Assembly: GCA_001483205.1 (NCBI GenBank)
Contig: JPPB01000232.1
Location: 1-13,415, forward strand
Direction: 5' to 3'
DNA from: an alpha proteobacterium 3107
GTDB taxonomy: Bacteria; Pseudomonadota; Alphaproteobacteria; Rhodobacterales; Rhodobacteraceae
DNA: 13,415 nucleotides
The notes under the pieces: model-generated
Databases searched by the model: none
Told to the model about the DNA's origin: nothing
The model's input: the letters and a program-made list of their open reading frames with translations, nothing else
Shown: positions 1 to 8,200 of the stretch, in pieces
How the letters are laid out: every line of letters starts with the position of its first letter
How positions within the stretch are numbered: position 1 is the stretch's first letter
Position numbers and translations under genes: made by a program

Positions 1-84
1 CGCCCGGTCGCAAGACCGGGCCGCGCCGTCTACCCCTCAATGGGGTGGGCGGCGCGCGCCCCCCGGACGCAGCCGGGCGCGGCC
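1..84. repeat. Run of three consecutive hairpins at the left edge
   Basis: No gene is visible here. Hairpin 1 pairs 2-9 with 14-21 (GCCCGGTC/GACCGGGC), closed by a GCAA tetraloop. Hairpin 2 pairs 22-28 with 50-56 (CGCGCCG/CGGCGCG), with an inner stem ACCCC/GGGGT. Hairpin 3 pairs 55-61 with 75-81 (CGCGCCC/GGGCGCG) and competes with hairpin 2 for two bases. The stretch ends just before the inverted-repeat element at 90-270. It could be the terminator region of a gene beyond the left edge, part of another repeat, or a structured RNA. No poly-U tract is present on either strand, so simple Rho-independent termination is not supported. Confidence 0.45.
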
Positions 85-89
85 TTCCG

Positions 90-270
90 AAGACCTCTGC
101 ATGAGGTTCGGGTTCGGCGGAGATACAGGTGACGGGTTTCACAAGAACGGTGAGGGCAGCGCCCGACCCGGCGGAAGCGAAGCGCCCGCCGTGGGGCGGG
201 GCGGGCGCTGCTTGGGCAGTTCCGCCGGGCGGGTTGTTTGGTTGCCGATGCGCCAATATGCAGAGGTCTT
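90..270 (-). mobile_element. MITE-like non-coding element, unit 1 (181 bp)
   Basis: The ends are perfect 13-bp inverted repeats: AAGACCTCTGCAT at 90-102 and its complement at 258-270. Read on the minus strand from 270, the arm matches the plus-strand arms at 1745 and 13331: the end motif, then TTGGCGCATC, a CCAAAC segment, a GCCCGGCGGAAC segment and a GC-rich hairpin. That hairpin pairs 181-190 with 200-209 (AGCGCCCGCC/GGCGGGCGCT). The other arm (from 90) shares only the terminal motif. No transposase reading frame fits inside. A partial extra end motif, TGCATAATGG on the minus strand, lies just outside at 278-287. No clear target-site duplication is visible. A decayed insertion sequence is an alternative to a true MITE. 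Confidence 0.6.
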
Positions 271-324
271 TGTCAGACCATTATGCACATCACTCGGGAC
301 AGGGCACAACCCGCCTCTGCCACC

Positions 325-343
325 GCCCCGACAATTCCGGGGC
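325..343 (-). terminator. Hairpin downstream of the tRNA gene, possible weak terminator
   Basis: GCCCCG at 325-330 pairs with CGGGGC at 338-343 around a 7-nt loop, 31 nt beyond the 3' end of tRNA-Pro on the minus strand. No U-run follows the stem, so it may be a processing or pausing structure, or termination may be Rho-dependent. Confidence 0.3.
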
Positions 344-346
344 CTG

Positions 347-360
347 TGATCCATATCACG
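347..360. promoter_or_regulatory. GTGAT-N4-ATCAC palindrome (FNR/CRP-like geometry)
   Basis: This is a perfect 5-4-5 inverted repeat, GTGAT-CCAT-ATCAC. The spacing and the GAT/ATC half-sites resemble the TTGAT-N4-ATCAA sites of the FNR family, with G/C in place of the outer T/A. It lies between the tRNA 3' end and the repeat unit at 90-270, and no gene start in the window is placed to be controlled by it. It could equally be a small hairpin. Confidence 0.2.
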
Positions 361-374
361 ATGCCAGGCCATAC

Positions 375-451
375 TGGTCGGAGTGAGAGGATTCGAACCT
401 CCGGCCCCTGCCTCCCGAAGACAGTGCTCTACCAGGCTGAGCTACACTCCG
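375..451 (-). tRNA. tRNA-Pro (anticodon CGG)
   Basis: The minus strand folds into a complete 77-nt cloverleaf. The acceptor stem is CGGAGTG (451-445) paired with CACTCCG (385-379). The D stem is GCTC/GAGC. The anticodon stem CTGTC/GGCAG encloses the loop TTCGGGA with anticodon CGG (plus-strand bases 415-417). The T arm is GGAGG-TTCGAAT-CCTCT. The discriminator base A and an encoded CCA tail (375-377) complete the molecule. It reads CCG proline codons, which are frequent in GC-rich genomes. The gene lies about 100 nt downstream of leuB on the same strand but has its own promoter-like sequence at 466-494. Confidence 0.97.
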
Positions 452-465
452 TCCGATAAGGGTGC

Positions 466-494
466 GGGTTACAGTGTCCCGGCGGCTTTGACAA
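466..494 (-). promoter_or_regulatory. Sigma-70-type promoter of the tRNA-Pro gene
   Basis: On the minus strand TTGTCA (494-489) is followed by exactly 17 bp and then TAACCC (471-466). The predicted start near 459 leaves only about 8 nt before the mature tRNA 5' end, a normal leader length. The -35 box matches TTGACA at five of six positions. The -10 box starts with TA but lacks the final T, as is common in Rhodobacteraceae promoters. Confidence 0.6.
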
Positions 495-552
495 GCCCGT
501 TCCTTTGCCGGACCGACACCGAACCCGAGGCCCCCCGCCTGCCAGCCCCGCA

Positions 553-1659
553 TCACAGACCGGCCTCCAGCGCCGCGATCACTGCATCCCCCATCCCGGC
601 GGTGCTGACAGGGGTCGCATCCGGGGCGCTCAGCAGGTCCGCCGTGCGAATCCCCTGCGCCAGAACCGCCCCCACCGCGGCCTCCAGCCGGTCCGCCTCT
701 GCCCCCTGACCGAAGGAATAGCGCAGCGCCATCGCAAAGCTGAGGATGCACGCGCTCGGGTTGGCCCTGCCCTGACCGGCAATATCGGGGGCAGAGCCGT
801 GAACCGGCTCATAAAGCGCTTTCGGGCGGCCATTTTCCATCGGCGCGCCAAGGCTGGCAGACGGCAGCATCCCCAGGCTGCCGGTCAGCATGGCGGCGCA
901 ATCGGATAACAGGTCGCCGAAAAGATTGTCGGTCAGGATCACGTCAAACTGCCGGGGGGCGCGCACAAGCTGCATCGCGCCATTATCCGCATACATGTGG
1001 CTCAGCGCCACATCCGCATATTCGGCGGCGTGAATTTCCGAAACCACCTCGCGCCACAGCACCCCGGATTCCATCACATTGGCCTTTTCCATCGAACAGA
1101 CCTTGCCCTTGCGCTGCCGCGCCAGACCAAAAGCCGCCCGCGCCACCCGCGCGATCTCGCTTTCAGTGTAGCGTTGGGTGTTGATGCCGACCCGCTCATT
1201 GCCTTCCCTGAAAATGCCGCGCGGTTCTCCGAAATAAGAGCCGGAAGTCAGCTCGCGCACGATCATTATGTCGAGGCCGGAGATGACATCCCGTTTGAGC
1301 GAGGAAAAATCGGCCAGCGCGTCGAAACATTGCGCGGGGCGCAGATTGGCGAAAAGGTCCATGTCCTTGCGGATGCGCAACAGGCCGCGCTCGGGCTTCA
1401 GGCTGAAATCGAGCGTGTCGTATTGCGGGCCGCCGACCGCGCCCAGCAGAACCGCGTCCGCCGACTGCGCCTTTGCTATCACCGCATCCGTCAGGGGCGT
1501 TCCGTGGGCGTCATAGGATGCGCCCCCGATCAGGTCTTCACCGACATCGAATCTGAGGGCGCGGCGGTCGCCGAACCAGCCGATGACCTTGCGCACCTCG
1601 GCCATGACTTCGGGGCCGATGCCGTCACCGGCGAGGATGAGAAGCGACGGGTTTGTCAT
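553..1659 (-). CDS. leuB: 3-isopropylmalate dehydrogenase
   Basis: This enzyme oxidises and decarboxylates (2R,3S)-3-isopropylmalate with NAD+ to 2-oxoisocaproate, the third committed step of leucine synthesis, in the cytoplasm. The 368-residue length is normal for the family. Family motifs are in order: the GDGIGPEV opening (residues 11-18), the substrate-binding segment [16 protein letters not shown] (93-108), VREL and GSYFGEPRG (134-148), the catalytic lysine in SMEKANV (K192), the metal-binding aspartates in [10 protein letters not shown] (D244, D248, D252), and the NAD loop [18 protein letters not shown] (284-301). ATG at 1659 is preceded by AAGGAA at suitable distance and begins exactly at the family's usual N-terminus. 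The MITE-like unit at 1745-1957 separates it from the gene upstream, so leuB may have its own promoter or depend on readthrough. leuD lies about 2.5 kb upstream with two unrelated genes in between. Confidence 0.98.
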   Translation of the reverse strand: MTNPSLLILAGDGIGPEVMAEVRKVIGWFGDRRALRFDVGEDLIGGASYDAHGTPLTDAVIAKAQSADAVLLGAVGGPQYDTLDFSLKPERGLLRIRKDMDLFANLRPAQCFDALADFSSLKRDVISGLDIMIVRELTSGSYFGEPRGIFREGNERVGINTQRYTESEIARVARAAFGLARQRKGKVCSMEKANVMESGVLWREVVSEIHAAEYADVALSHMYADNGAMQLVRAPRQFDVILTDNLFGDLLSDCAAMLTGSLGMLPSASLGAPMENGRPKALYEPVHGSAPDIAGQGRANPSACILSFAMALRYSFGQGAEADRLEAAVGAVLAQGIRTADLLSAPDATPVSTAGMGDAVIAALEAGL

Positions 1660-1744
1660 GGGCGGAGTTTCCTTGTCCGACAGGTCGGTGACCGCCTAGC
1701 CGGTTCCGCCGCAGGGGTCAAGAAATGTGCGGGGGAGCGTGGGG

Positions 1745-1957
1745 AAAGACCTCTGCATAATGGCGCATCAGCGGCCAAACTGTCCGCCCGGCGCTTGCGC
1801 CGGGCAGCGCCTGCCTGCCCCCCGGCAGGCGCTTTGAACGCCTCAACCCTTTGCAGTGTATGGGCTTTATGGCATGGGCATCGCCAATGTGAAATGTCTA
1901 GAAAAGCGCCCGCCCAGGCAGGCGGCTGCCCGGCTGAGCTATTATGCAGAGGTCTTT
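1745..1957 (+). mobile_element. MITE-like non-coding element, unit 2 (213 bp)
   Basis: The unit is bounded by perfect 17-bp inverted repeats: AAAGACCTCTGCATAAT at 1745-1761 and its complement at 1941-1957. The left arm (1745 to about 1835) matches the arms at 13331 (plus) and 270 (minus) and contains two strong hairpins. One pairs 1786-1794 with 1797-1805. The other pairs 1807-1815 (GCGCCTGCC) with 1824-1832 (GGCAGGCGC) and is followed by TTT. The right arm shares only the terminal motif and a CGCCTGCC-type GC-rich segment. It fills most of the 330-bp gap between leuB and the phosphatase-fold gene; nothing else is evident in that gap. No transposase is present and no target-site duplication is obvious. 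The hairpins could affect transcription into leuB. Confidence 0.65.
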
Positions 1958-1989
1958 GGACTCAAAATCCGGGTTTCACGCTATAGCCC

Positions 1990-3072
1990 TCACTCAGGCA
2001 GCGCCAGATCGACCCAGACCAGCCGGTGCCGGGATGCGGCGATGACGGTTTCCCCAAACGCTCCCCCGTCGGGCCAGAGAACGCCCGAGGCCAGCACCTT
2101 CAGCCCCCGGCCCGGTAGAATATAACTCACCCGCAGATTGCCCGGCGCGCCGGTCCCGTCCGGCCAGTCGGCAGTATCGAGCGCCGGATCACCCCGGTGC
2201 CCGGCATTGACACCGCCCTGCGCCTCTGCCGCCACCGCGCCGCCCGCGCTCCGCGGGGCCGGATCCTGCAATCGCGGATGGTCGAGCAGGTGCCGGATCG
2301 CCCCGTGCCGCCCCTCTCCATCGAGCGGGTCGATATTGGCGACGCCGATCACCACGACCGGCCCCTCCGGCGGCGGGTGCGGCAATCCGCCCTCCAGATA
2401 CCGCGCCCAGAAAAGTGCCTCTGCCGCGCCGCGCCTGCCATTGCGGTCTTCCGGGCCGTCAAAGACCGGGGGCGACCCGTGCCAGGTCAGAAGATGCAGC
2501 CGTCCCCCGCCGGGCAGCACAACCGGCACATCCCAATGGGCAACCGAAGACAGGCGCAGCACCCCGGCGACCTCTGGCGCAACAGGCAGGGCCTGCCTGC
2601 CCGCCCCGGCCAGATCGCGCCACAATATATCCGAGAAATCCCGCACATCTTTGCCCATGACCGGCAGGCGCGACAGAATCGCCATGCCCGCCTGCCCGGC
2701 GAAATTGCCAAACCCCTGCGCGTCCCCCGGCCCGCCCCGCCGTCCGTCGCCGTCAATATCAAGGCCCGTCGCCATGCCGGTATTCGGCAACAGCGCGAAA
2801 CGGTGGGGATAGACAGCGCCCCGCCGCCCCAGCCGGTCGGCAAAGGCATCAAGCGCGACCAGATCGTGATCATAGTCGAATTTCTGCAACAGCAGAATGT
2901 CGGGATCGGCGGCGGCGATGACATTGATGACCGCCCCGATCCGGCTGTCCTGTTCGCGCAGAATATCGCGCAGCAACAGGCCGGGGCCGTCGCGGGTCAG
3001 CCCGACATGGTATGTGGCAACCCGAACAGAGCCAGCCGGGGACGCCGGGGCCGGGGTCAGCAGCAACACCAC
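1990..3072 (-). CDS. Endonuclease/exonuclease/phosphatase-fold family protein
   Basis: The protein resembles an alphaproteobacterial subgroup of the endonuclease/exonuclease/phosphatase superfamily, which hydrolyses phosphodiester or phosphomonoester bonds; the substrate is unknown. Landmarks from the N-terminus are RVATYHVGLTRDGPGLLLRDI, DILLLQKFDYDHD, a DGPEDRNGRR segment, VIGVANIDPLDGEGRH and the C-terminal ASRHRLVWVDL. The superfamily's GDxN motif reads GVAN here, so the metal-associated Asp is replaced by Val, and the usual LQE glutamate position reads LQK. Activity is therefore doubtful or atypical. The frame stays open to an ATG at 3228, but that start would overlap the upstream gene by 130 bp. 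The chosen GTG at 3072 lies 27 nt past the upstream stop and has no clear Shine-Dalgarno. An upstream hydrophobic stretch (TGLITTGLVIAAVVLLL, encoded around 3108-3058) looks like a signal peptide and would favour an earlier, possibly non-canonical start. It is probably co-transcribed with the membrane protein gene. Confidence 0.85.
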   Translation of the reverse strand: MVLLLTPAPASPAGSVRVATYHVGLTRDGPGLLLRDILREQDSRIGAVINVIAAADPDILLLQKFDYDHDLVALDAFADRLGRRGAVYPHRFALLPNTGMATGLDIDGDGRRGGPGDAQGFGNFAGQAGMAILSRLPVMGKDVRDFSDILWRDLAGAGRQALPVAPEVAGVLRLSSVAHWDVPVVLPGGGRLHLLTWHGSPPVFDGPEDRNGRRGAAEALFWARYLEGGLPHPPPEGPVVVIGVANIDPLDGEGRHGAIRHLLDHPRLQDPAPRSAGGAVAAEAQGGVNAGHRGDPALDTADWPDGTGAPGNLRVSYILPGRGLKVLASGVLWPDGGAFGETVIAASRHRLVWVDLALPE

Positions 3073-3098
3073 CGCCGCGATGACCAGACCGGTGGTGA

Positions 3099-3941
3099 TC
3101 AGACCGGTGCCAAATCCTCGGTATCGACGGCGCGATTGCGCAGCATCCGGCGCTGTTCCCGGATCATACCGGCGATCCGCCCCATCGCGATCCCGCGCAT
3201 GAACAGGCTTGCCGGGATGAAGGCCCATGCCGAGACCGTCCAGATCAAGAGTTGTGCCGAATAGACATCCATCGGATCAAACAGGGTCGTCACCGATCTG
3301 ACCACCAGCGGGATTAAGAATGGCAACAGAAAGCCTAACAAAATGTTAATCCGGGCACCAAGGATTAGCCGCTCTGTCACATCACCGCCTGCGGTCGGCT
3401 CAAAGATCGGCAAGTTGACCCATATGTTGAATTTGCCCTGCCTCGGCCATTTCCGCACATGAATGAAGATGACGAAAATCGCCAGTGACACCAGCGAGAC
3501 CAGATAGGCGATACCGGCGCTTTTGCGCACCGCCTCGATGCCCGACGGGTCGGTGTCAGCGGGAAACATCGACAGGATCAGCCGAACCGGGCTGAAGGGG
3601 AAGTCAATCATGTGCCCGACCAATGCCCCGATGGCGGCCACGAACTCTGCCAGCGGCGTCGGGTCGGTGCGGCAGCGGGCAATGATGGTCAGCAGAAAGA
3701 CCGTGATAAAGAGCGACATAAAGCGGATGCGGTTGAAGGGCGGCGCGTCCCGGAACTCAACCACACTCGGATAGCGGGCGGCATAATCGACCAGCACCAG
3801 CGCCCCGGCAAAAAACGCGATCAGCATCACGACCTGGGTGCTTTGGGGCGATGACAGGGTTGGCAACAGCAAGGTCGGCATTGCGATCAGCAACACCGTG
3901 AATGCAGCGCGGATGAACGCCCCTGCCAGCCGGATAACCAT
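3099..3941 (-). CDS. Hypothetical multi-spanning membrane protein
   Basis: This is a 280-residue protein I cannot assign to a named family. Hydrophobic segments lie near residues 8-28, 35-53, 73-89, 142-161, 196-216 and 228-247, with a weaker one at 98-125, giving six or seven membrane spans. The loop between spans at about 162-195 carries HVRKWPRQGKFNIWVNLPIF and is moderately basic. The C-terminus (GMIREQRRMLRNRAVDTED) is charged and probably cytoplasmic by the positive-inside rule. ATG at 3941 has AGAGG four to eight bases upstream, a rather short spacing. The gene follows leuD across a 211-bp AT-rich gap and ends 27 nt before the chosen start of the phosphatase-fold gene, so the two are likely co-transcribed. 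No transporter or enzyme motif was recognised. Confidence 0.88.
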   Translation of the reverse strand: MVIRLAGAFIRAAFTVLLIAMPTLLLPTLSSPQSTQVVMLIAFFAGALVLVDYAARYPSVVEFRDAPPFNRIRFMSLFITVFLLTIIARCRTDPTPLAEFVAAIGALVGHMIDFPFSPVRLILSMFPADTDPSGIEAVRKSAGIAYLVSLVSLAIFVIFIHVRKWPRQGKFNIWVNLPIFEPTAGGDVTERLILGARINILLGFLLPFLIPLVVRSVTTLFDPMDVYSAQLLIWTVSAWAFIPASLFMRGIAMGRIAGMIREQRRMLRNRAVDTEDLAPV

Positions 3942-4040
3942 TTTCCTCTACCCCGGATGCGACCGGGCATCGCAATGACTGCGGCCCGTCCTTGCGGTCA
4001 TCTTACCTGCAACCGCGACGATTCACCACATTTTAATCTG

Positions 4041-4067
4041 TTTTTTGAGGGATCATATGCCAAAAAA
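4041..4067. promoter_or_regulatory. AT-rich inverted repeat in the leuD/membrane-protein gap
   Basis: TTTTTTG (4041-4047) and CAAAAAA (4061-4067) form an inverted repeat around a 13-bp centre. The two A/T tracts are about two helical turns apart, so the DNA may be intrinsically bent. It lies about 100 bp upstream of the membrane-protein start inside the most AT-rich stretch of the window (3942-4110). I could not identify a decisive -35/-10 pair: TTGGCA on the minus strand at 4063-4058 is a possible -35, but its -10 (CAGATT, 17 bp on) is poor. A regulator site or promoter upstream element is possible. Confidence 0.3.
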
Positions 4068-4114
4068 GCTATGAATTGAGTGCAGTGCGTTGCGAATCAA
4101 CAGGAGGATGTAAC

Positions 4115-4192
4115 GTGGGCCACGCCCCCGGCAAGGCACACTCAGCAGGCCATCACACCCACGGGCGGGCCATCGCAGCACCGGCCTCATAG
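4115..4192 (+). CDS. Possible 25-residue His-rich small ORF (weak)
   Basis: A perfect AGGAGG (4102-4107) lies 7 nt before a GTG at 4115. The frame runs 25 codons to a TAG at 4190-4192 and would encode [20 protein letters not shown] followed by AAPAS. It has five histidines and no leucine run, so it is not a leucine attenuation leader. Its 3' half overlaps the end of leuD on the opposite strand, where composition is constrained by leuD. An ATG directly after the AGGAGG (4108-4110) is followed at once by TAA. It would be the only plus-strand gene in the window, and it is probably chance unless conserved in relatives. Confidence 0.15.
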   Translation: MGHAPGKAHSAGHHTHGRAIAAPAS

Positions 4193-4758
4193 CTTTCAAT
4201 GGCGGCGGCCTTCTCCATCGTCAGGTCGATGTCGTCCAGCCCCTCCAGCAAACACCGCTTCCTGAAGGCATCCACCTCAAAACCGAAACTCTCGCCGTCC
4301 GAGGTGGTCACCGTCTGGTTTTCCAGATCAACAGTCATCCGGGCATTCGCGCCCTTTTCGGCGTCCCGCATCAGCACATCCACCTGCGCCTGCGGCAAAA
4401 CAACCGGCAACATCCCGTTCTTGAAGCAATTATTATAGAAAATATCCGCAAACGAGGTCGAAACGATCACCCGGATACCAAAATCAGCCAGCGCCCAGGG
4501 GGCATGTTCCCGGCTCGACCCGCACCCGAAATTGTCCCCGGCGATCAGAATTTCCGCCTTGCGGTATTGGGGCCGGTTCAGGACGAAATCGGCAATTTCG
4601 TTGCCGTCGTCGTCATAGCGCATCTCATCAAACAGGTTCACCCCCAGACCGGAGCGCCGAATCGTCTTCAGGAACTGTTTCGGGATGATCATGTCGGTGT
4701 CGATATTCACCAGCGGCATCGGCGCGGCGATACCGGTGAGTGTGCGGAACCTGTCCAT
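4153..4758 (-). CDS. leuD: 3-isopropylmalate dehydratase small subunit
   Basis: LeuD is the small (swivel-domain) subunit of isopropylmalate isomerase. Together with LeuC, which carries the 4Fe-4S cluster, it converts 2-isopropylmalate to 3-isopropylmalate in leucine synthesis. At 201 residues it has the usual full length. The opening [20 protein letters not shown] leads into [10 protein letters not shown], typical of bacterial LeuD. The family signature [17 protein letters not shown] is at 74-90, and the C-terminal [11 protein letters not shown] at 171-181. ATG at 4758 has AAGGGG 8 nt upstream. The frame extends to a GTG at 4806, but that start lies inside a hairpin and adds residues foreign to the family. 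leuC is not in the window. The hairpin at 4789-4812 separates it from trxA, and no independent promoter is obvious in the 62-bp gap, so readthrough from trxA is plausible. Confidence 0.97.
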   Translation of the reverse strand: MDRFRTLTGIAAPMPLVNIDTDMIIPKQFLKTIRRSGLGVNLFDEMRYDDDGNEIADFVLNRPQYRKAEILIAGDNFGCGSSREHAPWALADFGIRVIVSTSFADIFYNNCFKNGMLPVVLPQAQVDVLMRDAEKGANARMTVDLENQTVTTSDGESFGFEVDAFRKRCLLEGLDDIDLTMEKAAAIESYEAGAAMARPWV

Positions 4759-4788
4759 CCTGCCGTCCCCTTGCCTTTTCCCCTGAAA

Positions 4789-4812
4789 CCGGGGGCACAT
4801 ACGCACCCCCGG
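4789..4812 (-). terminator. Probable terminator or attenuating hairpin after trxA
   Basis: CCGGGGG (minus strand, 4812-4806) pairs with CCCCCGG (4795-4789) around a 10-nt loop, giving a very stable 7-bp G/C stem 9 nt after the trxA stop codon. It is followed only by TTTC, so termination may be partial, letting some transcription reach leuD 31 nt further on. Confidence 0.5.
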
Positions 4813-4820
4813 CTGCGTTT

Positions 4821-5141
4821 TCAGATTGCTTCCCTGATCCAGCTTTCCAGAGCGGCCTTCGGCGCGGCACCGATCTTTCTTGACACTTCCTGCCCGTCCC
4901 GGAACAAAAACAGCGCCGGAATGCCGCGCACCCCCATCTGCGCGGGCGCGTCCGGGTTTTCATCGACATTGACCTTCACGATCTTGACCCGGCCCGCATA
5001 TTCCCCGGCCAGCTCTTCCAGCGCCGGGCCGATCTGCCTGCACGGACCGCACCACTCGGCCCAGAAGTCAACGACAACGGGAATATCGGCATTTCGGACT
5101 TCGGCGTCGAATGTGGCGTCGGTGACTGCTACGGTGGCCAT
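4821..5141 (-). CDS. trxA: Thioredoxin
   Basis: This is a small cytoplasmic dithiol-disulfide oxidoreductase, reduced by thioredoxin reductase and donating electrons to targets such as ribonucleotide reductase. The 106-residue length is standard. The active site WCGPC is at residues 30-34 within [13 protein letters not shown], the buried aspartate precedes it (D25), and the cis-proline lies in RGIPALFLF (P75). ATG at 5141 is preceded by AGGAG with 8 nt spacing. It is 60 bp downstream of addA on the same strand, but a strong promoter at 5177-5205 suggests independent expression in addition to any readthrough from the addAB operon. A hairpin follows the stop codon. Confidence 0.97.
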   Translation of the reverse strand: MATVAVTDATFDAEVRNADIPVVVDFWAEWCGPCRQIGPALEELAGEYAGRVKIVKVNVDENPDAPAQMGVRGIPALFLFRDGQEVSRKIGAAPKAALESWIREAI

Positions 5142-5176
5142 TTCCGGGTCTCCTGCGGGTATGGGTTCGGATCAGG

Positions 5177-5205
5177 AACCTATGCAGGCGGTCGCCGGGC
5201 GTCAA
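5177..5205 (-). promoter_or_regulatory. Sigma-70-type promoter of trxA
   Basis: On the minus strand TTGACG (5205-5200) is followed by a 17-bp spacer and TAGGTT (5182-5177). The -35 box matches TTGACA at five of six positions and overlaps the addA stop codon (5202-5204). The predicted start near 5170 gives a leader of about 29 nt that contains the AGGAG ribosome-binding site. Confidence 0.7.
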
Positions 5206-8200
5206 GAGAGCGCGGCCTGTTCCAGTGCCTGTTTCACAATCCCGCGGGGGATGGTCATCAGCGTCGCCGATGCCGTCCAGAGGATGGCGGTGGCAATTTC
5301 CCGGTCCGGGTAGATTTGCCCCAGTGCCGCGGCATAGGCCCCGAGCTGGCGCAGGATGCCGTCGGGCGTGTCCTCTGGCCGGGCCGGTATCGCGGCGTTG
5401 GTCTTGAAATCCACCGCAAGCACCTTGCCGGGGGTGATGATCAGCCGGTCAATCACGCCGCTGACCCGGTGGCCGGACAGCTCCGGCACGGTGGCGGAAA
5501 GATCAACCTCGGCCAATGCGTCGGGCGCAAACAGAAACCCGAGGCCGGGGGCGGTGATCACCCCTGCCGCCTCTGCAAGCGCGTCTTGCAGGTCAGCGTC
5601 CGGGCCGTCAGGAAACCGCGCGCGCAGCAGGGTCCGCGACAGTTCGGGCCAGTGGTCGCGCGGGTGCGCGGGCAGGTGCTCCAGCAGCAGGTGAATGCGC
5701 GCGCCGCGCAGCATGGCGGCCTCCTGCTCCGGCCCGTCATCGCGCGGCGCATCATCAGCCGCATCGTCAGCCATAGCGCCCCCCGGCCCCGGCAGCACCT
5801 TCGCCCCGCCAAGGGCAGAGGGCGCAAGCGGCGCGGGGGTATCCGGCGGTGGTGGTGGCGGGTGATGCGCCCAGTCGGGAATCCCTTCCGCCGCCATTGG
5901 CGTTTCGGTGGGGAGCGGGGGCGGCGTGGTTCCGGCAGTTTCCGGCCAGTCCCCGCCCGAAAGCCGCAGGCCCGTGCCTTCGGCAAGCTCATAGGGCACG
6001 GCCCCCGCGCGCTTCATCCCTGCGACCACCCGCTGATACCAGGCGCGCCCGTCCTCTTTGCCCATATCCCCCGCCCCGGTGACGATCAGCCATTTCTCTG
6101 CCCGGGTCATGGCGACATAGAGCAACCTGTCCCGCTCTGCCGCCTGCCGGGTGACCAGCCGCTCATGGGCCGCGGCGACCGGCGCGGACCGCATGTCGGC
6201 GGGCGGTGCCCACAGCGCGGGGCCGTCAGCGCCCGGCAGTATCCCGTCGCGGATGCGGGAGGTGTGTGCGGCGGTATCCGGCAGAATGACGATGGGGGAT
6301 TCCAGCCCCTTGGCCCCATGCACGGTCATCACCCGAATGCGGTTTCCGGCGGTCTCCGGGCGGCGCTTGACCTCTGCCTCATCCGAATCAAGCCAGGCCA
6401 GAAACCCGGTCAGGCCCGGAATGTCGGATCGCTCATAGGCGAGCGCCTGATGCAGCAGGGCGTCAATGCCGTCCTCTGCCTCCGGCCCCAGCCGGGCCAG
6501 CAACCGACGGCGGCCATTGTGACGGATCAGGATGCGCTCGATCAGATCATGGGGGCGCAGGAAATCCGTGTCGTCCCTCAGCGCCCCCAGCATTGCCAGC
6601 GTTTCGGGGTGTCTGTCCGCCTGTCCGCGCAGCGCCGCCCACAGCACACTGCCTTTGGGGCGCGGCGCGGCCAGCGCGTGCAAATCCCGTTCTGACCAGC
6701 CGAACAGTGGCGAACGCAGGGCGGCGGCAAGCGACAGGTCATCCTCGGGCGTCGCCAGAAAGGACAGCAGCGCGGTGATGTCGCGCACCGCAAGCTCGGC
6801 CCCGATCTTCAGCCGGTCAGCGCCCGATGTTTGCAGGCCCCGGTTCTTGCAGGCCCGGATCAGTTCCTGAAACAGCAGCGACCGCCGCTGAACCAGGATC
6901 AGAAAGTCGCCCTCTGTGACAGGCCGCATCCGATAGCCGCCCGCCCTGTCCGTATCGGGGATCGTCGCCTGCCCGACCATGGCCCCGATCCGGTCGGCAA
7001 TCCGGTTGGCAAGGATAACCATGTGGTGGTTTTCCGCCACCCGGTCCACCGGCGCATACCACTCGCCGGGGTCGGTGGTTTCGGCTTTCGGCTCCGCAGG
7101 CCAGAGGTCCACCCGGCCCGGCATGGTGGTCCGGAACGCGATATGCCGGTCCTGCCATCCGGTGCCGTCGCTGCCATCGTCGCCGTCACCCCCGCCGAAC
7201 ACCGCATCGACCAGCCGCAGAACCGGCGCGGCAGAGCGAAAGGAATGTTCCAGTTTCATGGTTTCAAAGGGGCGGCGCGCCACCTTCAGCCTGCCCGCAA
7301 ATTCGGCGCGCATCCGGTCAAATTCCTGCGGATCGGCCCCCTGAAAGGAAAAGATCGACTGTTTCCTGTCACCAACGACAAAGATCGTCCGGTGCGTGTC
7401 TGCCCGCGCCCCCTGCCCGGCGGCAAACTCCCGCGTCAGTTGCTCAATCACCTGCCACTGTTCGGGGCTGGTGTCCTGCGCCTCATCCACGAGGATATGG
7501 TCAATGTCGCCATCCAGCCGGAACAGCACCCATTGCGCCACTTCCGGGCGGGTCAAAAGCGCCCGTGCCTTCAGGATCAGGTCATCGAAATCCAGCCAGC
7601 CATGGGCGTTCTTGCCGTGGTCATATTCGCGCAGGAATACGGCGGCGAACTCATGCAGGGCCAGGGTTTTTCCGGCGGTGTAAAGCCCGCACCGGTGGTG
7701 CCGCGCCTGTTCCACCCGCCCCATCAGGGCGTTGATGGCGTCCATCTGCGGGCCAAGTGTGTTGCGCGTCGCTTTGGTGGGAAAGGCGTCGATTTTGGCG
7801 GTATAGGCCCCGGCTTTTGCTTTTGGCCCGGTCAGAAAGACGTTTTCAAGGACGGGCAGGTCCGTCAGACGCAGGCAGGACGGATCAACGGCTTGAAGTT
7901 TCTCCGCCGCCTTTGTGTCGTTGGCAGACCCGCCCCGAAGCGCCGACAGCAATGCGGAAAATGCCGCCCTGTCCCCCTCCAGGCCCAGATCACGCAGAAT
8001 CCGCTCTTCTGACATATCCGCAGGCAGGCCGAGCGCCGCCCAAATCGCATCCCGGTCGGGGACCGGGCCGAACATATCGCGCGCCCCGGCGATGGCCGTC
8101 ATCAGATCGGACAGATCATCGCCGGACAAATACGCCGCCAGCCGGTCCAGCACCCCCGCATCCGGCCCTGCGGCAATCCGGTCGAGCGCGGCATTGCGCA